A stretch of DNA of 34,662 nucleotides from the NCBI GenBank assembly GCA_910588245.1, contig CAJUQP010000038.1, forward strand, positions 1 through 34,662, read 5' to 3'. A program made the position numbers and the translations under genes. Positions within the stretch are counted from its first letter, which is position 1, and every line of letters begins with the position of its first letter. This DNA is from an uncultured Muribaculaceae bacterium (GTDB lineage: Bacteria; Bacteroidota; Bacteroidia; Bacteroidales; Muribaculaceae). The notes under the pieces are model-generated. The model was not told where the DNA came from, ran no database searches, and was given only the letters and a program-made list of their open reading frames with translations. Of the stretch, positions 31,188 to 34,662 are shown piece by piece.

Positions 31188-31850
31188 ATGGAAAAGAAAA
31201 TTCTTCTCGTAGTATTTACGGTTTTATCCGGGCTTTCCGTCTATGCCCAGACGCTTGAAAAGATGAACTGGTTCAATGAGCCTGATCACTGGCGGATCAA
31301 CGGTGGCACACTGACAATGGATGTTACTCCCAACAGTGATTACTGGCGCATATCACATTACGGATTCACTGTCGATGACGCTCCATTCTATTACGCCGAA
31401 TATGGGGGTGAGTTTGAGGCCAAGGTTAAAATCTCAGGCGACTACAAGGTCAGATTCGACCAGGCCGGAATGATGATACGTCTCGACCACGAGAACTACA
31501 TCAAGACAGGCATAGAGTTCGTTGACGGCAAATACAATCTAAGCACGGTAGTCACGCACAAGACTTCCGACTGGAGCGTCATAGCCCTCGACCGCCCGGT
31601 GGAATATATCTGGATAAAGGCCGTGCGGCGCCGTGATGCCGTGGAGATTTTCTATTCTTTCGACGACAAGGAATACCACATGATGCGCAACGCATGGGTA
31701 GAGGCAAACCATCCCGTTAAAATCGGTATGTTCGCAGCCTGTCCTGACGGCAATGGCTTCAAAGCGTCGTTCTCAGATTTCAAAGTGACGCACCTCCCTG
31801 ATAAAGTACGTAGCGAGTGGCTGGAAAATAACACGGCAAACGATAAATAA
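31188..31850 (+). CDS. secreted DUF1349 (concanavalin-like) protein
   Basis: This 220-residue protein starts at 31188 with a clean signal peptide (MEKKILLVVFTVLSGLSVYAQ). An in-frame ATG at 31098 adds 30 hydrophilic residues before the signal and is not used. The mature part is one DUF1349 beta-sandwich: MNWFNEPDHWRINGGTLTMDVTPNSDYWRISHYGF, FDQAGMMIRLDHENYIKTGIEF and HPVKIGMFAACPDGNGFKASFSDFKV. Members are related to sugar-binding concanavalin-like folds and often act in carbohydrate handling; catalytic activity is not evident. The VOC gene follows by 17 nt, so the two are likely co-transcribed. Confidence 0.85.
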   Translation: MEKKILLVVFTVLSGLSVYAQTLEKMNWFNEPDHWRINGGTLTMDVTPNSDYWRISHYGFTVDDAPFYYAEYGGEFEAKVKISGDYKVRFDQAGMMIRLDHENYIKTGIEFVDGKYNLSTVVTHKTSDWSVIALDRPVEYIWIKAVRRRDAVEIFYSFDDKEYHMMRNAWVEANHPVKIGMFAACPDGNGFKASFSDFKVTHLPDKVRSEWLENNTANDK

Positions 31851-31867
31851 CTTTTTTGACCCAAAAC

Positions 31868-32260
31868 ATGATGAAAATTGACCATATAGCAATCTGGGCT
31901 GAGGATATAGAGCTGCTTCGCAAGTTTTATATGCGATACTTCAACATGAACTGCAATGACATGTATGTCAATCCCAACAAGAATTTCAGCTCCTATTTCC
32001 TGTCCTTCGAAAATGGAGGTGCGAGAATCGAGATAATGAACATTCCGGGCAAAGATGCCCCCGCGCGCCGGGGTGATCTGAAAGGATTGGCACATTTCGC
32101 CATCTCTGTGGGCAGCAAAGAGAATGTTGACGATATGGCAGCAAGATTCAAAGAAGACGGCTTCACAATCCTCAGTGCCCCCCGAACCACAGGCGACGGC
32201 TATTATGAATGTGCAATCTCAGATCCCGAAGGCAATTATGTAGAAATAACAACTGACTAA
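31868..32260 (+). CDS. VOC/glyoxalase-superfamily protein
   Basis: This 130-residue protein starts at the ATG at 31868 (an earlier TTG at 31856 is less likely). It has the paired beta-alpha-beta-beta-beta modules of the VOC fold. Metal-ligand positions appear intact: His6 in KIDHIAIW, a glutamate in GARIEIMNI, a histidine in GLAHFAIS and a glutamate in NYVEITTD. This layout fits glyoxalase-I-like lyases or dioxygenases that need a divalent metal. No signal peptide is seen, so it is cytosolic. The reaction cannot be specified. It is probably co-transcribed with the DUF1349 gene. Confidence 0.88.
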   Translation: MMKIDHIAIWAEDIELLRKFYMRYFNMNCNDMYVNPNKNFSSYFLSFENGGARIEIMNIPGKDAPARRGDLKGLAHFAISVGSKENVDDMAARFKEDGFTILSAPRTTGDGYYECAISDPEGNYVEITTD

Positions 32261-32329
32261 TACATAATGCAGATGAGAAAATAAACTTTGACACTAATGG
32301 GTATCATGGTGCAATGCTGCGGCAACAAT

Positions 32330-32677
32330 TCAACGGAGTTTGACACCGGTGATGATCCAGTCACTATGGTCGGCGGCATCAATTTCCACTTTTGCTCCGG
32401 GACGCAAGTATATAGTGCGTGCCAAAGTGGGATGCACCGGATTGAACACGCACAAGGTGGTCTCCATCAATCCGCTGTCAACAGGCACTGTCAGCCGGAA
32501 GCTGCCGTTCTGTATCCGTGTGGTGGCTTTCATTGTGCCCGTTTGACCCTGCTTGTGGAAAAGAGTGACATCCAGACTGTCCTTCAGTCCTGGGCCATTG
32601 CCTATGATTATGGCCTTCTGGGCATAAGATGCTGTCGTGACAAAGAGCACGACTAAATAAGCAAGAAATCTTTTCAT
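32330..32677 (-). CDS. truncated DUF4369-type exported protein
   Basis: This 115-residue protein has a signal peptide (MKRFLAYLVVLFVTTASYAQ) and one DUF4369-like domain: KAIIIGNGPGLKDSLDVTLFHKQGQTGTMKATTRIQNGSFRLTVPVD, then TIYLRPGAKVEIDAADHSDWIITGV. In typical Bacteroidetes proteins this is only the N-terminal module, followed by a thioredoxin-like (TlpA) domain. Here the frame stops at once after GVKLR, and the following bases encode no continuation. It is a remnant or a natural single-domain form. The opposite strand also has open frames, but only this strand gives a signal peptide and a known domain. Confidence 0.6.
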   Translation of the reverse strand: MKRFLAYLVVLFVTTASYAQKAIIIGNGPGLKDSLDVTLFHKQGQTGTMKATTRIQNGSFRLTVPVDSGLMETTLCVFNPVHPTLARTIYLRPGAKVEIDAADHSDWIITGVKLR

Positions 32678-32897
32678 ATGGGGCATTTAGAGGGGGTTAA
32701 TATTTCCATCTTTACCAAAAACACCCAACTTTGAAACTTTTGGGTGCAAAAATGAGCACAAAGACAATAAAAGCCCATCTGCTCCTATATCCTCTGATAC
32801 ATTGCAAAATTACAAATAAATTCTTAGAAGTTTTTAAAAAAGCAACGATAAATTATGGGGCGCAGTCTTGGAGTGGAGATTTTTCTTGCAGGTGAAA

Positions 32898-33089
32898 GAG
32901 CACAGCGGGCTATGTGACTGAACCAAAAGGAAAAATATGCCCGGGAATGCGAGTCCGGAACTATCTTTCAAGACAGTGTAATGTTAAACCTGTTAACACA
33001 TGAAACTGACCAGAAATGTAGGTTACCTTAAGTCCGGCATTTTTTAGTTAAAATCCAATCGCGGCGCAGTCACATAGCCCGCTATGCTC
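32898..33089. repeat. long inverted repeat pair flanking an unexplained tract
   Basis: The 23 bases at 32898-32920 (core AGCGGGCTATGTGACTG) are repeated in reverse complement at 33067-33089 with one mismatch. A looser extension (AAAG/CTTT) follows on the outer side with a one-base slip. The arms enclose about 146 bp without an open frame. No transposase is present. It is probably a remnant of a mobile or structured element. Confidence 0.65.
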
Positions 33090-33119
33090 CTTTGCCTTAA
33101 TTGTATTTTAACTAAAAAA
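33040..33119. repeat. 15-bp inverted repeat overlapping the longer one
   Basis: TTTTTTAGTTAAAAT (33040-33054) and its exact complement (33105-33119) flank 50 bp that contain the right arm of the 32898-33089 repeat. GC-rich bases border both ends. The U-rich strand could act as a terminator or form a cruciform. Confidence 0.65.
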
Positions 33120-33400
33120 CGGCCGCCCATAATTTAACGTTCATTTTTAAATTTCTTAAAATCAGAGAGGTTGAAAAGAACCACGTCTATTACTTCATAA
33201 ATGTCATATGCAATCTTGTTCAGACCCACCTCCACCTCAACTGGCGGAAGACCATTTGCCGCCACCTCGGACTAAATTATAAGGCATATAACTCAAAGTA
33301 CAAGGAGGCAGAAGACAGCGAGAATCCGCGGACAGTAGCGTTCCGGGAAAATGTAGAAGAGCGTATAGAGAACTTTGACGAACTCGCAAAAGCCTCTTGA
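33116..33400 (+). pseudogene. gene remnant, 3' fragment with no start
   Basis: An open frame from a stop at 33113 to TGA at 33400 lacks any ATG, but reads like real protein: KNHVYYFINVICNLVQTHLH, NWRKTICRHLGLNYKAYNSK, then RTVAFRENVEERIENFDELAKAS. The LG-NY-YNSKY-R-FR-ERIENFDE layout loosely recalls the C-terminus of RteC-type proteins of Bacteroides conjugative elements, but that is only an impression. The nested inverted repeats directly upstream suggest the 5' part was lost by rearrangement. Confidence 0.5.
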
Positions 33401-33451
33401 GCAGACTTATGAAAATCTAATCGGCAAGTCAATGAATTACACTGTAAAACG

Positions 33452-33481
33452 CTGATTTGCCGATTATTTTTTGTAACTTTG
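33452..33481 (+). promoter_or_regulatory. promoter of the RhuM-PLD gene
   Basis: CTG (33452-33454), a 19-nt spacer and TAACTTTG (33474-33481) resemble the consensus with a weak -33. The box lies downstream of an upstream in-frame start at 33457, which supports the ATG at 33502 as the true start. Confidence 0.6.
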
Positions 33482-33501
33482 CACTTGAAACTGAGACACC
33501 A

Positions 33502-34404
33502 ATGAACGAAATAGAAAACAACATTAACAATTCACAGTCTGATACTGAGAATGAAATTATTCTTTATCAGCCTGATTCTACTCTGTCATTGGATGTCAGA
33601 GTGGGAAATGATACAGTCTGGCTGAATCGAAACCAGATTGCATTATTGTTTGATAGGGACGTAAAAACTATCGGTAAGCATATCAACAATGCACTTAAAG
33701 AGGAACTGGACGGTATTTCAACTATCGCAAATTTTGCGACAGTTCAAATTGAGGGAAACCGCAAGGTCACTCGCAACATAGATTATTACAACCTCGATGT
33801 CATACTTTCTGTCGGATATCGTGTAAAATCAAAACGCGGCATTCAATTCAGACAATGGACCAACAAAGTTCTGAAAGAATACCTTTTGAGAGGCTACAGC
33901 GTCAACCAACGGCTTTTGTATATGGAAAACCGTATTGACCATCGTCTTTCGGAACATGACCAACAAATAAGAGAGCTTTCCGGCAAGGTTGAATTTTTCC
34001 TTAAAACATCATTGCCACCACGAGAGGGTATCCTTTTCGACGGTCAGATATTCGACGCATACGTTTTCGTCTGCGACCTAATAAAACGCGCCCATAAACG
34101 CATCATTCTGATTGACAATTATGTTGATGAGACTGTCCTGACATTGCTGAATAAGTGCAACAGTGGCGTACCCGCTACAATATACACTAAGAGAATTGAT
34201 CACAACCTGCGCCTGGATATAGAACGGCACAATGATCAATACGCGCCAATAAATGTACGTACAGCCCCTAATATCCATGACCGCTTCCTGATTATAGACA
34301 ATACTCTTTATCATATCGGAGCATCCATAAAAGACCTCGGCAAGAAACTTTTCGCCTTCTCCAAAATGGAAACCTCTCCGGATATAATCCTCGACAATAT
34401 TTGA
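33502..34404 (+). CDS. RhuM-family protein fused to a phospholipase-D-like domain
   Basis: This 300-residue protein starts at the ATG 33502. Its N-terminal half is a RhuM domain: EIILYQPDSTLSLDVRVGNDTVWLNRNQIALLFDRDVKTIGKHINN, then the hallmark YYNLDVILSVGYRVKSKRGIQFRQWTNKVLKEYLLRGYSVN. A short helical linker (about 145-180) leads to a C-terminal domain (about 185-300). There HDRFLIIDNTLYHIGAS fits the PLD pattern HxK(x4)D(x6)GS with Arg in place of Lys. Single-motif PLD proteins act as dimers and are often nucleases. The RhuM part is DNA-binding-like. A nucleic-acid-targeting role is plausible but unproven. It is monocistronic, in an accessory region. Confidence 0.82.
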   Translation: MNEIENNINNSQSDTENEIILYQPDSTLSLDVRVGNDTVWLNRNQIALLFDRDVKTIGKHINNALKEELDGISTIANFATVQIEGNRKVTRNIDYYNLDVILSVGYRVKSKRGIQFRQWTNKVLKEYLLRGYSVNQRLLYMENRIDHRLSEHDQQIRELSGKVEFFLKTSLPPREGILFDGQIFDAYVFVCDLIKRAHKRIILIDNYVDETVLTLLNKCNSGVPATIYTKRIDHNLRLDIERHNDQYAPINVRTAPNIHDRFLIIDNTLYHIGASIKDLGKKLFAFSKMETSPDIILDNI

Positions 34405-34423
34405 GGTGCTATATTTGCACCTC
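34403..34423 (+). terminator. hairpin at the end of the RhuM-PLD gene
   Basis: GAGGTGC (34403-34409) and GCACCTC (34417-34423) form a 7-bp stem with a 7-nt loop that overlaps the TGA stop. Only a short T-rich stretch follows, so termination may be partial. Confidence 0.5.
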
Positions 34424-34522
34424 ATTAGATCTTATAAAACTCTGCTTTGGCAGGACTTTTTCTGTTATAAGGCTTTATAATCGGCTGTGATTGCATAGAA
34501 GTGGTAGTTGTCTACCACCCGT

Positions 34523-34639
34523 TTACCACTCCATAGCCGAGAAAGTGGCGAAGGAAACCGCCTTGGCGTTATGAACGCTCCGGGAATCAGCCTTGATGAT
34601 GCCGCAGGTGGAGAGGAATATGTTGTTTCTTTCATTCAT
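34523..34639 (-). CDS. possible 38-residue peptide at the right edge
   Basis: A minus-strand frame with ATG at 34639 encodes MNERNNIFLSTCGIIKADSR followed by SVHNAKAVSFATFSAMEW and a stop. The phrase NAKAVSFATFSAMEW is not low-complexity, but the length makes chance possible. No promoter is visible inside the window. A nearby inverted repeat (TGGTAG/CTACCA, about 34502-34517) lies downstream of it. Treat as tentative. Confidence 0.3.
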   Translation of the reverse strand: MNERNNIFLSTCGIIKADSRSVHNAKAVSFATFSAMEW

Positions 34640-34662
34640 CAAGATGTATCGGTGTAAAGAAT

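Noticed and set aside
32288..32656. Plus-strand open frame opposite the DUF4369 gene
   Set aside because: The minus strand gives a signal peptide and a known domain; the plus-strand product has neither.
33457..33501. Upstream start of the RhuM-PLD gene
   Set aside because: The -7 promoter box lies inside this extension, so it would not be transcribed.

Overview
The window looks like a chromosomal segment of a gut Bacteroidales bacterium, probably Muribaculaceae or a relative. The evidence is many matches to the Bacteroidetes promoter (TTTG, about 19-20 nt, TAnnTTTG), Bacteroidetes-only families (DUF3575, FimB/Mfa2-like lipoproteins, DUF6562, DUF4369), a Bacteroidetes-type tyrosine recombinase, and RhuM and PmeII/TdeIII-type genes. 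No rRNA, tRNA or CRISPR array was seen.

Layout. (1) 1-5300: a 201-bp segment bounded by 15-bp inverted repeats with a promoter inside looks like an invertible phase switch. It lies next to a tyrosine recombinase. A PHP phosphoesterase follows, then a three-gene operon (DUF3575, FimB/Mfa2-like lipoprotein, DUF6562 lipoprotein) with a near-perfect promoter and a 16-bp-stem terminator; this looks like a fimbria-type surface cluster without an obvious major pilin. (2) 5372-11169: a complete tripartite RND efflux operon (adaptor, pump, outer-membrane channel). (3) 11399-12208: a secreted alpha/beta hydrolase on the other strand. (4) 12359-14481: accessory genes, namely a DUF3791/DUF3990/DUF3791 trio resembling a toxin-antitoxin set with an ADP-ribosyltransferase fold, and a convergent membrane protein/XRE regulator/membrane protein operon with two tandem operators. 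(5) 14744-19452: a restriction-modification island with two different restriction endonucleases, one large C5-cytosine methyltransferase with an unexplained C-terminal domain, and a leucine-rich-repeat protein. (6) 19455-26069: a seven-gene TetR-controlled ABC export operon (TetR, TolC, HlyD, two ATPases, two ABC-2 permeases), with nearly every junction overlapping. (7) 26173-31038: an AT-rich accessory stretch with a small membrane protein, a PPAD-type deiminase coupled to an unknown protein, an S41 protease, a 56-residue membrane miniprotein and a LuxR-type regulator whose promoter overlaps a divergent one in a perfect palindrome. (8) 31188-34662: DUF1349 and VOC proteins, a truncated DUF4369 lipoprotein-like gene, a roughly 800-bp gene-poor tract with nested inverted repeats and a gene remnant, and a RhuM protein fused to a phospholipase-D-like domain.

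How it fits together: two independent export machines (RND and ABC) and surface or secreted genes form the envelope part. Phase variation, restriction-modification, a possible ART toxin set and RhuM-PLD form an accessory/defence part. The least explained items are the invertible promoter at the left edge, the dual-nuclease restriction island with its LRR partner, and the nested-repeat tract before the RhuM gene.
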